A stretch of 64,000 nt of DNA, taken from contig OZ022590.1 of assembly GCA_963669155.1 (NCBI GenBank), positions 1,596,915-1,660,914 of the forward strand, in the 5' to 3' direction. The notes under the pieces were generated by a model. It did not search any database. It saw only the letters and a list, made by a program, of their open reading frames with translations, and had not been told where the DNA came from. This DNA comes from Arbacia lixula (Eukaryota > Echinodermata > Echinoidea > Arbacioida > Arbaciidae). Of the stretch, positions 34,449 through 46,435 are shown one piece after another. The first letter of the stretch is position 1, and the number at the start of each line of letters is the position of its first letter. The translations under genes were made by a program, and so were the position numbers.

Positions 34449-34469
34449 CGAATCCTGCCGAGTACGCCA
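34449..34469 (-). other. Primer binding site, tRNA-Ser type
   Basis: The plus strand reads CCTGCCGAGTACGCCA, ending four bases from the LTR. It matches the 3' end of animal tRNA-Ser(AGA/TGA), which ends CCTGCCGACTACG plus CCA, with one difference (G for C). The element strand therefore starts TGG, as primer binding sites do. Confidence 0.8.
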
Positions 34470-34473
34470 ATAA

Positions 34474-36545
34474 TGTAACCCGTTTTCGTGGTGGGTGCTT
34501 ACATCAAATATGTAGGGGATACAAGAGCTGAGTCTGTAAAAGGAGGAGGCAAAGAAGATGGTGTTGAGATGTCAGAAATCGTGGACGGACTGCCTTTATT
34601 AACTTCCTCTTAATAAACAACCAATAAACAATAACACAAATATGATATGATAAAACACAATAATAATATCACACATTACAGAACAGTAAAACCAACCCTA
34701 GCTTTCTTTAACAGATTGAACGTGATTTAACTTAACCCAACAAATATTAACATAATACTAACCCCAGGTTGTTCCCTTTAATCTATTCATCTACCTTCTA
34801 TAACCTGAATTAAACAATCCTTTGCTGTGCTAAACCCCTTTCGCACGTTATCACTTTGTTCATCTCATTAATTTACATCTTATAATATCGCCCCTTTAAT
34901 CCTTGATCCTCTTTAAAAGTATAGTTAATTCTTATAGCTAGTCCTTTAACTCATAAGCATAAACTGACAACTGATCTGATTCTATTCTTCTCAAATATAC
35001 CAGAGAAATAATAACGAAACGTAAAACAAAGAATATAAATTCATATGTGAGTAATATAACACAACGGAACTAAAACTTGCGCGCACTACATTCTAAATAA
35101 CTGTACCCCTTTTTACAACACATGCTAATAAACAGCCAGGGCGACCACTGATTTACGTCGTCTGTAAGAGAGAGGGGGGGGGGGGTGTACGCGAGTAAAC
35201 TATCGCTGGTACCAGCTCAAAAATAACCAAGACAATCTCCTCCCTCTTCATACAAGTTTGAGTAATTCCCTCTCATTTGTATACGGCACAGAAAAAGAGG
35301 AGCGAGAGCGTAATTCCTCTTTTACCCAAGTGGAGAAGAAACATAAAAGAACGTGTGTTCTCTCCCAAAACTCTTCGGACATTCCTTCTTCCAAAACGAC
35401 CACCCATTATCGCCTTATCTTTGTGCGAGAGCGCTCCGGTTATTTCTGCGTATTGCATGAATCATACTGGCCTAGTTCTAACTTCAGACCGTCAATCTGA
35501 CCGCTTTACCATTACACTAACCTAACGAAATCCTTTCACAATTTATCATGGAATATACTACTAAACAGTAATAGCACACATCATTTATATGTTTGAACAT
35601 AGTAATACATAATCGTACTGACTTAATAACGAACAATTTATGGTAAACAATACATGATACAAAGTAGTAGCCGATTTAGGGTCTGCGCCACAGGCTAGGT
35701 GCGGAGTCGCGTGCGCTCCGGACAAGAAACTTTCCTTCTATCCCCATCTCAACTATATACCATTTATCGCTAATTTCCATCTTAAATATATATTCTTACA
35801 TCATGCAAAATACATCTATTGAATCCTTAATACATAATACACAATATATGAATAAAGCGGCACTTGTACCTGTCACGGAACTTAGTAAAATTAACATTAT
35901 AAGCGAGATATATATACCACTTGTTGAGAGTACAAATTACTTTCATTTTAGCTTCGACAGCGTATTATACTTTTGACGGAGCGGGGGTAAGACAAAGGAG
36001 GAATACCAATATCCTAAGGTGAATTTCTTCGTCTAAATATCATATCACACAATCACCCAAACAATGCAACTCATGGGTATAAATGACCGCATTTATATAA
36101 CGAACATGATGAATACATACGAAATATAAAGTTATGAATATAAAAAGGGTGATAATTTACCTGTAAAAGGAGGAGGCAAAGAAGATGGTGTTGAGATGTC
36201 AGAAATCGTGGACGGACTGCGATGAGTAGTCCGACCGACAGGATTTCTGAACATCCGGTGGAAATATTTTAGTCCAAGCTGCTTATAAATGATGACTTTT
36301 GATTGTTTCCTCGCTAGTTATTTATATGAAGGGAACAATATTTTATTTCTTCCTGGACATATTATTTAAAAGGCGATATACGATGGGTTGTACATTTATA
36401 AAATAAAAGACACTGATTAATCTACATATTTGGTCACGTGGCTATCCTTCTAGAATGTTCTGACCGGTGGGGGTAGGGGCTAGTGATTCAGGGTGTGGCA
36501 TGCCTCTACCAAGTGACTAGTCTTCACTCCAGTCACCTGGTTACA
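34474..36545 (-). repeat. 5' LTR of the Gypsy element
   Basis: 2072 bp, collinear with 26289-28360 at a constant offset of 8185. In element orientation it drives transcription from right to left, opposite to the host gene. Confidence 0.97.
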
Positions 36546-36549
36546 CTTC
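36546..36549. other. Target-site duplication, right
   Basis: CTTC immediately after the LTR, matching 26285-26288. Confidence 0.8.
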
Positions 36550-37268
36550 TTTTATAGCACATCTATGGGTGGATAGCATGTCCCTTGATGGGCTCAAATG
36601 AAGTTAAATAATTATAGTGAGAATAAAATAACTTAGAAGCAAGCTGAGGATAGGGAGGGTGGGGGTGGGGGGAGATGTGACATTAAATACAATGTGTCCA
36701 ATGGGAAAAATCACATCAGCTGGATGAAATTATTGGTTTCCATGTGAAGCTTGAAATATATCAGCTGATTGATGATTTCAGACCTTCTTTGGTTTATCAA
36801 TGAATTTTTTTCTGACATTTCATTTTGAGGTCATTATGAATCATCCAATTTTTGAAAACATATTTAGCTCTGAGGTATTTTAAAAGGATTATTGATAATG
36901 ATGATTATTTCAGGTGATATTTGGGTCATTCTATGGAAGTTGTGCAACACTTCCTAACAATTTAACCTAACAATTAAGTTTAAGGGGATTACAATCATTC
37001 ATGTTTTGCTGTTTGCAGGAGACGAGCACAAACCCATTGATGATATTTTTCAAACACTTCTCAAGAGTTTTATATCTTGACAAGTACAACATGTCCATGT
37101 TATTTTAAAGAATGTTCTTTATTTTATGTCCTTCACCGAGGTAGATAAGCACCGTATGTTCAGTGCATTTGAGTCACTCACTGTGATTAAAAAATCACAG
37201 GCAGACTCAGGTAGGGATCAAATCCACGTTAACATGTCCATGTTAATTGTCTGCAGGTAATGAGCCAC
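36550..37268. other. No gene seen
   Basis: AT-rich 3' part of intron 2 with a G run near 36658-36672. Confidence 0.5.
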
Positions 37269-37611
37269 TTTAAAGGTAGCCCGTTCCTTTTGCAGACCTA
37301 ATTTTGAAAGTTCCCTGACTTTTTCATCATTTGACAGATAGTGGCTACAATAACCTTTTCCTGAATCGACAAAGCGTACTATATTCGGTTTTGAGGGAAA
37401 AATCTTTGATAATTGATCAAGCTTTATTTTTTCCTACCATGAAAATAGTCAAATCACTGTAAAAACTAGTTAGATTTTCATTTATTCGACGGGATTTGTA
37501 GTACCTCTGACCCTAAAATTTCACAGTTGCTTTCCCAAAGATACGTGCTAAATATGTGCAAACTTTCATGAAGTTTACAGATGTTTGTACAAGGGACAGG
37601 CCATCTTTAAA
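37269..37611. repeat. TTTAAAG-ended repeat (family T1), copy 2, inverted
   Basis: Reverse-orientation copy of 948-1323, about 343 bp, with the same TTTAAAGGTAGCCCGT and ACAGGCCATCTTTAAA ends. Internal indels explain the length difference. Confidence 0.7.
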
Positions 37612-37767
37612 TAGATACAATTTGTATGGCTTTTGTTGGGTCAGATTACTTCCATATGACTTCGTATAATTTGAAGAGCTGATACTCGGACTAAACGTAT
37701 GGATGATAGTGCCGCAAAGAAGCTAAAGAAGAATAACTTTTTCTACTACTGAAACTCCTACCCATTT

Positions 37768-37813
37768 GTTTAATTTGTTTCTTTGTTTGTTTGTTTGTTT
37801 GTTTGTTTGTATG
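37768..37813. repeat. (TTTG)n microsatellite
   Basis: About ten TTTG units ending seven bases before the exon 3 acceptor ATGTTTACAG. Confidence 0.9.
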
Positions 37814-37820
37814 TTTACAG

Positions 37821-37979
37821 TGAAGCGTTACATCAGGAAAGGCGTCCCCAGCGAGCACAGAGGTAATGTCTGGATGATGGTCAGCGGGGCGCTGAAACTC
37901 AAGAAGAAGAACCCAGGCCTTTACCAGCACCTGCTAGATGCCCCAAAAGATCCAGAAATTGTAGAAGTTATTCACATAG
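37821..37979 (+). CDS. GRTP1-like exon 3 (start of TBC domain)
   Basis: 159 nt with a TTTACAG acceptor and ATAG|GTTGGT donor, phase 1 on both sides. It encodes VKRYIRKGVPSEHRGNVWMM and continues through the segment ending EVIHI. This is the A motif of TBC domains (R-x-G-x-P...R...W). The first base of the aspartate codon of the catalytic IxxDxxR motif lies at the exon end. Confidence 0.95.
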
Positions 37980-38504
37980 GTTGGTATAATTTCCTTAACA
38001 TATATTGACTTATGGAGTCATTTGTTACCCTTTCCTTCACAAGAAATTATAGGATTGCAATCAAGTTGAGAGCATGTATCTTAATTGCTGAGTTTCACAG
38101 AACAATAAGGTTAGTTTTAAAACAGGACTGTATAGTTTATTATTTGGGAATTTTTCCCTAAAATGTTGCTCTGAGAGCAGGAAGAGAATTGGGTGAAAAT
38201 CTACTTGAAATTTCAAGCAACAGTTTGGTTTTAAATAGCTACATTGTGGTCCCTGTCCACGGACTCTATGGCCCAAATTTTGCAAAGGAATTTTAGATTA
38301 TAGACCACGATTTAAGCAAAATTCATAGCATATAGTAAGTATGCTTGATTTGGTACGTACACCTCAAACAGATCCAATAAGAGTGCGAGTGTTCAGTGTA
38401 GGGGGCTAAAACAATGCTGCATGTAGATATAATCATTTAGACCATGTTTAGACTACGATTTAATCAAATTATTTAAAATAAACCCTGGTCTTAACCATAG
38501 CAGC

Positions 38505-38735
38505 GCTTGCATTTAACACCCTAAATTTTTTGCTTATTTATCCCACACAAGTTGCTTTAACCGTGGTCTTAATCTCTAACTCCTTTGTGAAGTATTCTCA
38601 CTATTTTCTCATCAAGCTCTTAAGTTTAGCACCCTAAATTTTTTGCTTATTTATGCCACACAAGTTGCTTTAACCGTTGTCTTAATCTCGAACTCCTTTG
38701 TGAAGTATTCTCACTAATTTCTCATCAACTTTCCG
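38505..38735. repeat. 113-bp tandem duplication
   Basis: Two units containing caccctaaattttttgctta, cacacaagttgctttaaccg and ctcctttgtgaagtattctc; about 95% alike. Confidence 0.9.
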
Positions 38736-41455
38736 AGTTGCTCTTTTCAGAGCTTCATGTATTCTAGAAGAACACAGCCAACAAACAGGCCTTCACACAG
38801 TGAACCACAAAACACTTTGATGAAACTATTCTCACCATGCAGCTACCTCCCTTCAAGAAAATATTATGTGAAGTACATGTATCTTCTTCCTCAACTGAAA
38901 TAACATTGGATGCTTGTAAAGGTCTACGGTACGGTAGGTCTGACTGACATGCACAATATTCAGTGGTCACACTTAAATCTGGAGCACAAATAACTTCTTG
39001 ATTATCCGTCTCTGGCTGTCCTCATACTGTCAACCACCTGCTTTGCTCAGGTTTTTCTCCATCTTTCCTCTTTTGTACAACTCAACTGCACTCTCTTTCT
39101 TGGTCCCCTTTGGATGAGCCTGTATATCAGTGCTAGTTCCCCCCCCCCCTAAAAAACAAAAGAACAAAAACAAAATTCATAAATACTATTTAGAAAATAG
39201 TAAAACTTTCAGTAGCACCATGTGGTTGTATTCTTTCGGATAATTTTTTTTTTTTCACTCCTACTCTCTATTTTGCTGCCAATTACAGAAACTTTCATTG
39301 ACTCTTTGTGATCCTACAATGGTTACTTGTAGTTTGCTGAACTATATAGTATAGTAATTGTCAACTGTTGTTTGATTATATAGTGGTTGTATCAAGAGTG
39401 ATAATTAAACTGATGCCACTCGGAGACAATGGTTTGCTTTCTTTCCCTCCAAAAAATTCTTCCTCTTCTTTTTCTTTTTCTTTGTACCTGTACTAAATAC
39501 ACATAATTGTTATGGGTCGTATGTATAGATAGGTCACTTCCTCTAGGTTGAGCATTTCCATAAAAAATTCTTTCATCTAATAGTAATCTAGATCACCTGA
39601 CTCTTCATTTTCCAAAATCACTCAAGCATGACTGTCCAGGCGCCATTGTTTCCGTTTTGAGCCGTCTTTAAGGCATTTCTGTTTTCCTTCATATCTGTCG
39701 TTTGAGATGCTACAGACTCCTGACAAACTTCGCTAATGTGTCTAAGAGATATCCTACATATTCAAAACTGAAACATATTTTTACATTTCATCTTCATATT
39801 CTAAATTCATGTCCATTTTTGTCTCTTTCTGAAATTGCCAGAAAAACAGAATGTACCATACATTACATTACCAAATATCATATGACCAGGTTTCAATTTA
39901 TGGCGCTGTAAATGATCCCAGAGTTACCACAATAAAATAACTTTTCAAATGATACCATTAAATATATTGGCCATCGATTTAGATTCTGAATAAATAGCTT
40001 TTTAATTAACATGTTTTTGCACCATAAATCACTCATGCATCATTAATTAGCGTTCTTTTATAGACTTTGCACACAATTTTCTCTTGCCACTTTTTTTCCC
40101 ATTTCCTGATGATCGATTGTTATGAAATTTAATAGGCATACTCAGAGTGGCCATGCACAGGGAACATCACTCATGCGTTATTACTAGACGCCATTTTGTT
40201 CTTAAAGACTCATTTTTGCCTCATCATATCTGCGCTTTCCTTGATGGTACGGTCAGACTTCTAATTAACATTTCTAGATGGTTAATAAGAGATATTTCAA
40301 GTTATTTCACTCACTCGCCAAAGGCAAAACTTGATTCCTCTCTTTAAAAATGACAATATATGACATATATTTTTCTCATTGAAAAGAAATTAGATCTGTT
40401 TTTCTAATTCGTAACCTAGTTTTAATGATTATGTTGTTTTCCCCCCAACAAATAATCAATTTTGCTTGTAAAATATGACTTTGTGCTGTTCAGAGCACAA
40501 TTTGTTAAAAAATTTTGAGCCAATTTTGCCATCTTTGCATCTAGAAGCACACATGAGAGACTTAACGTGTGGCTTCACAATTCTGATGCCTCTTCACACT
40601 AACATTAACTAACACCAAGCCGGTAATCACCCACTGTGTCTTCATCAGTTACCATGACAACCCAGTCAATGACATGTTGACTGCTCATGGATACTGCAAT
40701 TACTCTCTTCAGGGCATGGTGGTATGAGAATGAGATTTGATTTAGAAGTAGCGCACGATTGTGACCGCTATTTATTCAAGCTATTCAAGAATTCAAATCT
40801 ACACTGGCTGTGGACAAATCTGCCCTAGTTGTACCCTTCTTGAAATACATGTTTATACATACCGTTCCGCCGAATATTCAGGGGGAAATCTGATTATTAT
40901 GGCAATGATGAATCGGTGTTAATAGTTGTACATGTATACTCTATACTCAGACTCTGAAATTTCATTTTGATCAGTAATTTTAAATTTGGGCTTATTAGCT
41001 AGCTGACTTGCATGAGCAGAAACTTAATGCCAGGGTATTTGTGTAGGCAGATGCATCTTTGTTTGTTATCATATCCTGCAATTTAAATGGTAATGAGTGT
41101 TATTAACTGCAACTGTACAAGATTAAGATGACTTTAGTTCTAAGAGGGTAAATAGAATTAGAACGGGATACCGAGAGAAGGACTGATTTGGGCTAAGTAG
41201 GTGGGCACCAGTTTCTGGTTTACTGATGAGAGTCTGGGCAGAATATGGGTATATATATGCGGAGGTGTATGATGATATCAATGGCTAGCGTACATGCTAG
41301 TGAGCTAATGCAACTAGACAGATTATAGTGCAGATATCAGGAGCAGAAGAAGGATGAGAACAAAGAAAAGCAAAACAAAGATAGGAAAACAAATCATGAG
41401 AACAACTTGAGTGGTGGCGATAATGATAGCAATGCTGATGATGACAGTGATAGGG
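38736..41455. other. No gene seen
   Basis: AT-rich intronic DNA with no recognised exon or repeat family beyond short homopolymers. Confidence 0.45.
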
Positions 41456-41625
41456 AGGAGGAGGATGATGATGAAGATGAGGAGTAGGAGGAAGAGGAGG
41501 AGGAGGAGGAGGAGGAGGAGGAGGAGGAGGAGGAGGAGGAGGAGGAGGAGGAGGAGGAGGAGGAGGAGGAGGAGGAGAGGGAGGAGGAGGAGGAGGAGAG
41601 GGAGGAGGAGGAGGAAGAAGACTTT
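41456..41625. repeat. (GAG)n trinucleotide microsatellite
   Basis: About 45 GAG/GAA triplets. All frames on both strands stay open (poly-Arg, poly-Glu, poly-Ser, poly-Pro), so the open frames here are artefacts. Confidence 0.95.
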
Positions 41626-42539
41626 GATATTGAGTGTGGCTGTGATTGTGATACATGTAAGTTAGTTTTAATCATGACGCGGTGCATGCACATGTGATCA
41701 TTATTAACATAATGATAGCAGTAATATTGTGGGTACAATAAGAGGTATGAAAAAAAAATCATAATGATACTATTGGGGAGGAGGGTGAAGATTCACAATA
41801 GAAATTCCAAGAACTACTCTAAAACTACAACATTGAAAGGTTTGTTGATTTTAATTACCACTCTAATTAATCACCTGTGCATTATAACATGTAATAATTA
41901 GTACCCTTACACCCCTTCTCATCAGTAAACCGTAATTGTTCTCAGCAGTCTTGATACACTCTTTACCCAAGTATTCAATTTGAGTATCTTAGTAGAAAGC
42001 AGTGGACACAAAACATTGGGGGGGGGGGGGGTTCATGGTGGTGCAGCCCCTGCAATCCTTAATAGAGCCCGCTGGACAACAAGGAAGCCACTGTGAAATG
42101 TCATTTTTTAAAATGAGGATTAATGCAGAGGGCATTTAATTCAAGATATAAGGCTTGAAAAGTAACCACCATAAATGGCATTTCATTTTATTCCCTGGTA
42201 GAAAGAATGTGTGTTGACAACTTGAAGCCATTTCAAAGTTTCTCAAAACCTGGCTTGAGTATGAACAGTCCTTTCAGAGCGTTCTCACCAGCACGGACGA
42301 AAACAGTGCAAGCATTCTAAGCATGAAATCAAGACAGTGACAGTTCCAGGCTGATATATACATTGTACATGTGTATGAATAATTCGTCTCTCAACATTTG
42401 GCCCATGCTTCTGCCCAGAATTTCAATGTCAAATGGGGCGTTTTATTGATGGGCTACCGCTGATAAAGGATGGCAGTAAATAGCGCATTTGGCGATTGAG
42501 TTTCTATTGATTGTTACACCTCTCTGTGTGAGATTCCCC

Positions 42540-42612
42540 AGAGAGAGGGGAGGAGAGGCGTGAAGGTGTAGAAGGTAACTAGCAGAGAGTGGAGGAGGAA
42601 GAAAGGGAGTGG

Positions 42613-42669
<57 letters not shown>

Positions 42670-43080
42670 AGAGAGGGAGAAAGGGAGAGAGAGAGAGACG
42701 GAGAGAGAGAGACAGAGACATAGACAGAGACAGAGAGACAGATAGAGAGAGGGAGAAAGAGAGAGATAGAACATGAGACAGAGAGACAGAGAGAGAGAGA
42801 CAGAGAGAGAGAGGGGGGGGAAAGGGAGAAAGAGAGAGAGGGAGAGAGAGGGAGGGAGAAAGAGAGAGAGAGACACAGAGAGAGACAGAGACATAGACAG
42901 AGAGAGAGAGAGAGACAGAGAGAGGGAGAAAGAGAGAGAGAGACAGAGAGAGAGACAGAGAGAGGGAGAAAGAGAGGGGGGGGGGGAGAAAGAGAGAGAT
43001 AGAACGTGAGACAGAGACAGAGAAGGGGGAGAAGAAGAGGGAGAGGTAGGGAGAGAAAGGGGCAGAGGGGGAACTTTGAG
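42540..43080. repeat. GA-rich microsatellite region
   Basis: Half a kilobase of almost pure purine with GA, GACA and G-run subrepeats. Ser/Leu-rich complementary frames are artefacts. Confidence 0.95.
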
Positions 43081-43359
43081 CTAGATAGAGAGGGTGGATG
43101 GAGAGAAAGAAAATGCATTAAGAGAGATGGATGGAATGAAAGGGTTCAAGGGTTCAGGGGAACTAGAAAGAGGAGCGAAATAAGAAGAAGGGAATGGGAG
43201 AAAGACAGGAAAGGAAAGATGAAAGAGAAGGTGAATAATAAGGGAGACATGAAGATTGTGAAGGGGGGAGGGGGGGGGGTAGAGAGAATACAGTGTATTG
43301 TTTGTGCGGAGAACAGAGAAAAAAATCATTACAAATATACTGTAATACTGTATACCCTT

Positions 43360-43610
43360 ATAGAAAAATCTGCAAGCTTGCTGCAAGCTTGCAGAGTGAG
43401 CTTGCCGCAAGCTAGTTGCAAGCTTGCCGCAAGCTTGCCGCAAGCTGGTTGCAAGCTTGCCGCTAGCTTGCATGGTTCCAAAAATGCAAATGAGATAACT
43501 TATTAGCCAATCAGGGCAAAGAATATAGCGCGTAACCTGCAACCTTGCTGCAAGCTTGCAGAGTGAGCTTGCCGCAAGCTTGCCGCAAGCTTACCAGTAG
43601 AAACTAGCAG
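43360..43610. repeat. GCAAGCTTGC palindromic word array
   Basis: Two clusters (about 43370-43475 and 43533-43595) of the ten-base palindrome GCAAGCTTGC and variants (TTGCCGCAAGC). About 60 bases of other sequence separate them. The cluster heads are near-identical: GCAAGCTTGCTGCAAGC, then agagtgagc. Confidence 0.85.
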
Positions 43611-44040
43611 AATACCTACTGGATCCATCAGGAGACCAATATGAATCAAGATTAAAAATATTGATGAAATATCAATTTAAATTTAGTAAATGATAATCCG
43701 ATTTATGGCATATTTCCTTATCGTTTTAACCTAATCCTATCCTATCCTACATTTATTCCTATTCTATCCTATACCTATCCTAATTCCTGGTAATTCCTTC
43801 ACAGACTTTCATATATATAGCAGTACGGTTATAAGGTTCATAAGATATTGGTTACTACAACTTACATTTAAGAATATCATTTTTGTTGTTATTATCATTA
43901 TTTTCTTCACTTAAGTAGGTGACATTCACTATTTTATGTTTAAACTTGAAATCATTACTTGGTAAAATTCCTTTTATCTGGTTAGGGGGAGGTTATCTAT
44001 TTAAAAGTACAAAATTAGGACACGTAAATACATGCATGAA
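43611..44040. other. Spacer inside the composite repeat
   Basis: AT-rich DNA starting taccagtagaaactag and containing short ccta(t)cctat runs near 43735-43795. It joins the two repeat families. Confidence 0.4.
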
Positions 44041-45005
44041 TATTCATGAGCATCTCTATTTCTATTGGTTTCTATTGGTTTCTACTGGTCTCCATTACCA
44101 GTAGAATTCACTGGTCTCTAATGGTTTCTACTGGTTTGACTTTGAATTTTTGACACTCCTTTTCAAACCATTAGGTCTTACTGGTTTCTATTGGTTTATA
44201 CTGGTCTCCACCAGTAGAATTCACTGGTCTGTAATGGTGTCTACTGGTTTGACTCTGTATTTTTCACACTCCTTTTCAAACCATTAAGTTTCACTGGTCT
44301 CTAATGGTTTCTCGTGGTTTGACTTTGAATTTTTCAAACTCCTTTTCAAAACATTATATCTCACTAGTTTCTATTAGTAATGGTTTCTCCTGGTTTGACT
44401 TTGAATTTTTCACACTCCTTTTCAAAACATTATATCTCACTAGTTTCTATTAGTGTGAAAAAACAAAGTCAAACCAGTTGAAACCATTAGAGACCAGTGG
44501 ATTCTAATGGTATTGAAGACCAGTAGAAACCAATAGAAACCAGTGAGATCTAATGGTTTGAAAAGGAGTGTAAAAAAACAAAGTCAAACCAGTAGAAACC
44601 ATTAGAGACCAGTGGATTCTAATGGTATTGAAGACCAGTACAAACTAATAGAAACCAGTGAGATCTAGTGGTTTGAGAAGGAGTGTGAAAAAAACAAAAT
44701 CAAACCAGTAGAAACCATTAGAGACCCGTGGATTCTAATGGTTTCTACTGGTCTTCAATACCATTAGAATCCACTGGTCTCTAATGGTTTCTACTGGTTT
44801 GACTTTGTTTTTTTCACACTCCTTCTCAAACCATTAGATCTCACTGGTTTTTATTGGTTTCTACTGGTCTTCAACACATTAGACTCTACTGGTTTCTACT
44901 GGTTTCTACTGGTTTGATTTCGTAGTTCCTCTTCAGACCAGTAGACTCTACTGGACCAGTAGAAACCAGTAGACGGTCTCTACTGGTTTCTACTGGTTTC
45001 TATGG
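44041..45005. repeat. TTTCTACTGGT-word repeat with inverted arms
   Basis: Nearly a kilobase is built from TTTCTACTGGT / ACCAGTAGAAA and ATGGTTTCTACTGGT words. Orientation is plus at 44041-44455, minus at 44456-44735 and plus again at 44736-45005. The second and third blocks are inverted copies of about 250 bp, sharing gactttgttttt and cactccttctcaaaccatta in opposite senses. Confidence 0.85.
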
Positions 45006-45064
45006 GAATTTCGACCTGGGTGGCCACAACAAACAATAATGGATCTTGATTTGTACCACAATGG

Positions 45065-45289
45065 TAATGTATATGCCATAAATGTCGCGAGTCTAATTTT
45101 TTCACACATCAGGACTTCTCGACAATTTCGTGAGTGGTTAAAGTCAGGATCGTGGAGTACTAGTACTAGTAGTACATGTGCTTGAGCACGTCATGTTCAT
45201 ATTTCCGCGTGTTTTTCAAATCACGAGTAGTCCAGACTCACAAAATTCGCGAAAATAAACAGTCTGCAAAATATATGGCGTATACAGTA
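45065..45289. mobile_element. MITE-3 copy (TACTGTATACGCC ends)
   Basis: About 225 bp. The right end is GCAAAATATATGGCGTATAC plus AGTA; the left end is the diverged complement (taatgtatatgccataaat). The core holds acttctcgacaatttcg and gagtactagtac, and is inverted relative to the core of 54412-54569. Confidence 0.7.
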
Positions 45290-45337
45290 TTCAACTTGGT
45301 TTGGTGACTGAAAAGTTACAAGTAGAGCAGCATATAA

Positions 45338-45568
45338 ACTACAGCTCAAAGGAATTGGCATGGGTAAAGGGAAAGGGAAGGAAGGGAAGGAGCCGCAGTT
45401 TTGAACCGTGGTATATTTTGTCCAGTTCTGCATGAAACATGATGCTTTTTCGGCTAAAGCATCGTGTTTTATGCTGTTTCATGCTAAAATATACCACGGT
45501 TTAAAACTGCGGCTCCTTCCCTTTCTTCCCTTTCCCTTTACACGTGCCAATTCCTTTGAGCTGTAGAG
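45338..45568. mobile_element. MITE-1, complete foldback copy
   Basis: 231-bp palindrome, starting ACTACAGCTCAAAGGAATTG and ending CCTTTGAGCTGTAG. The central hairpin is shortened (gatgctttttcggctaaagc) relative to the other copies. Confidence 0.85.
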
Positions 45569-45771
45569 TAGATTGATTGATGCACATGTAGTGTGCATGT
45601 CTGTGTGCATGAGATAGAAATGGAGATAGAAAGCATGCTAGTAGATTGCTCATATACACTTGTCTTATTACATGTAAGAGTACATGATTGTCAGTATCGA
45701 TGGGGAGTAGAGATGCAGATGGGCTTTGCAAAATGCCTGTTGACCTGTACATATTGCTTGTTTGTCGGACA

Positions 45772-45954
45772 GGAGGGTGTTTCACCAAGATGTTTGTAAG
45801 TTACGAACGACTTTACAAACGACTGGTGATCCCTTCTTTTGCTAAATGCGATACCACACTTTGTTCATTAAGAATGTGATTTAGCACAAGAAGCGATCAC
45901 CAGTCGTTCGTAAAGTCATTCGTAACTTACGAACAGCTTGGTGAAACACCCCCC
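45772..45954. mobile_element. MITE-2 copy (GGGTGTTTCACCAAG ends)
   Basis: 183-bp foldback element. Left arm: GGGTGTTTCACCAAGATG, then ttacgaacgact; right arm: the inverse, ending AGCTTGGTGAAACACCC. The arms pair over about 65 bases. Confidence 0.85.
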
Positions 45955-46435
45955 TGGTAACATAACAGATCAAACTCCACAAAGTGATTAGAGCTACACG
46001 AAGGTTGGGTTGGCTGGTTATGCGCAATGCTCACATACACGTGCACACACTACTCATTGTGTGTACATGCGCCGTAGTGTATTGAAGATTGCTGCTGATA
46101 CCGCATGCGTGCAAGAACGTGTGACTGTCAACGTTTTACGTACCTGTGAGGCTGATATGACCGCCGCCGCATGCAGCGCCCTCTATAAATGGTATCGCGC
46201 CATAAGACTTCAGTTTTGGGGCCTTTAATGTTATGTAATCTTCAGGCGACATGATAAAACAATATTATCAGGGTTTTATTTTCCTTGTATTTCGGGAACT
46301 AAATCCTCTGAAGTCTGAACCATATTGTTTTTCACTGGTAGTTGTCGACAATGCAGTCAAAGCATAGGACCATATACTGCAGGGAAACATTTTGTCCTGC
46401 AAGTGTGCAGATTTTTATGTGAAACTACTACAGGC

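Larger units (their letters stand above)
26289..36545 (-). mobile_element. Full-length Ty3/Gypsy LTR retrotransposon
   Basis: 10257 bp, antisense to the host gene. In element order: 5' LTR (34474-36545), tRNA-Ser-type PBS, leader of about 0.5 kb, gag, pol in the -1 frame, polypurine tract, 3' LTR (26289-28360). The LTRs are each 2072 bp and I saw no difference in the stretches compared. Both begin TGTAACC and end GGTTACA. A 4-bp TSD (CTTC) flanks the element. Pol order PR-RT-RH-IN defines Ty3/Gypsy (Metaviridae). No env-like frame or chromodomain was seen. Intact frames and matching LTRs indicate a very recent, possibly still competent copy. Confidence 0.97.
19142..37820 (+). other. Intron 2
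   Basis: 18.7-kb phase-1 intron. It contains a degenerate tandem array, a TIR element, a MITE-1 copy, the full-length antisense Gypsy retrotransposon and a family T1 copy. Just before the exon 3 acceptor lies a TTTG microsatellite that supplies its pyrimidine tract. Without the 10.3-kb insertion the intron would be about 8.4 kb. Confidence 0.7.

Noticed and set aside
41297-41762. Poly-Pro, poly-Ser and poly-Arg frames
   Set aside because: Translation of a GAG microsatellite in different frames.
42443-43118. Ser/Leu-rich minus frames and Arg/Glu-rich plus frames
   Set aside because: GA-repeat artefacts.
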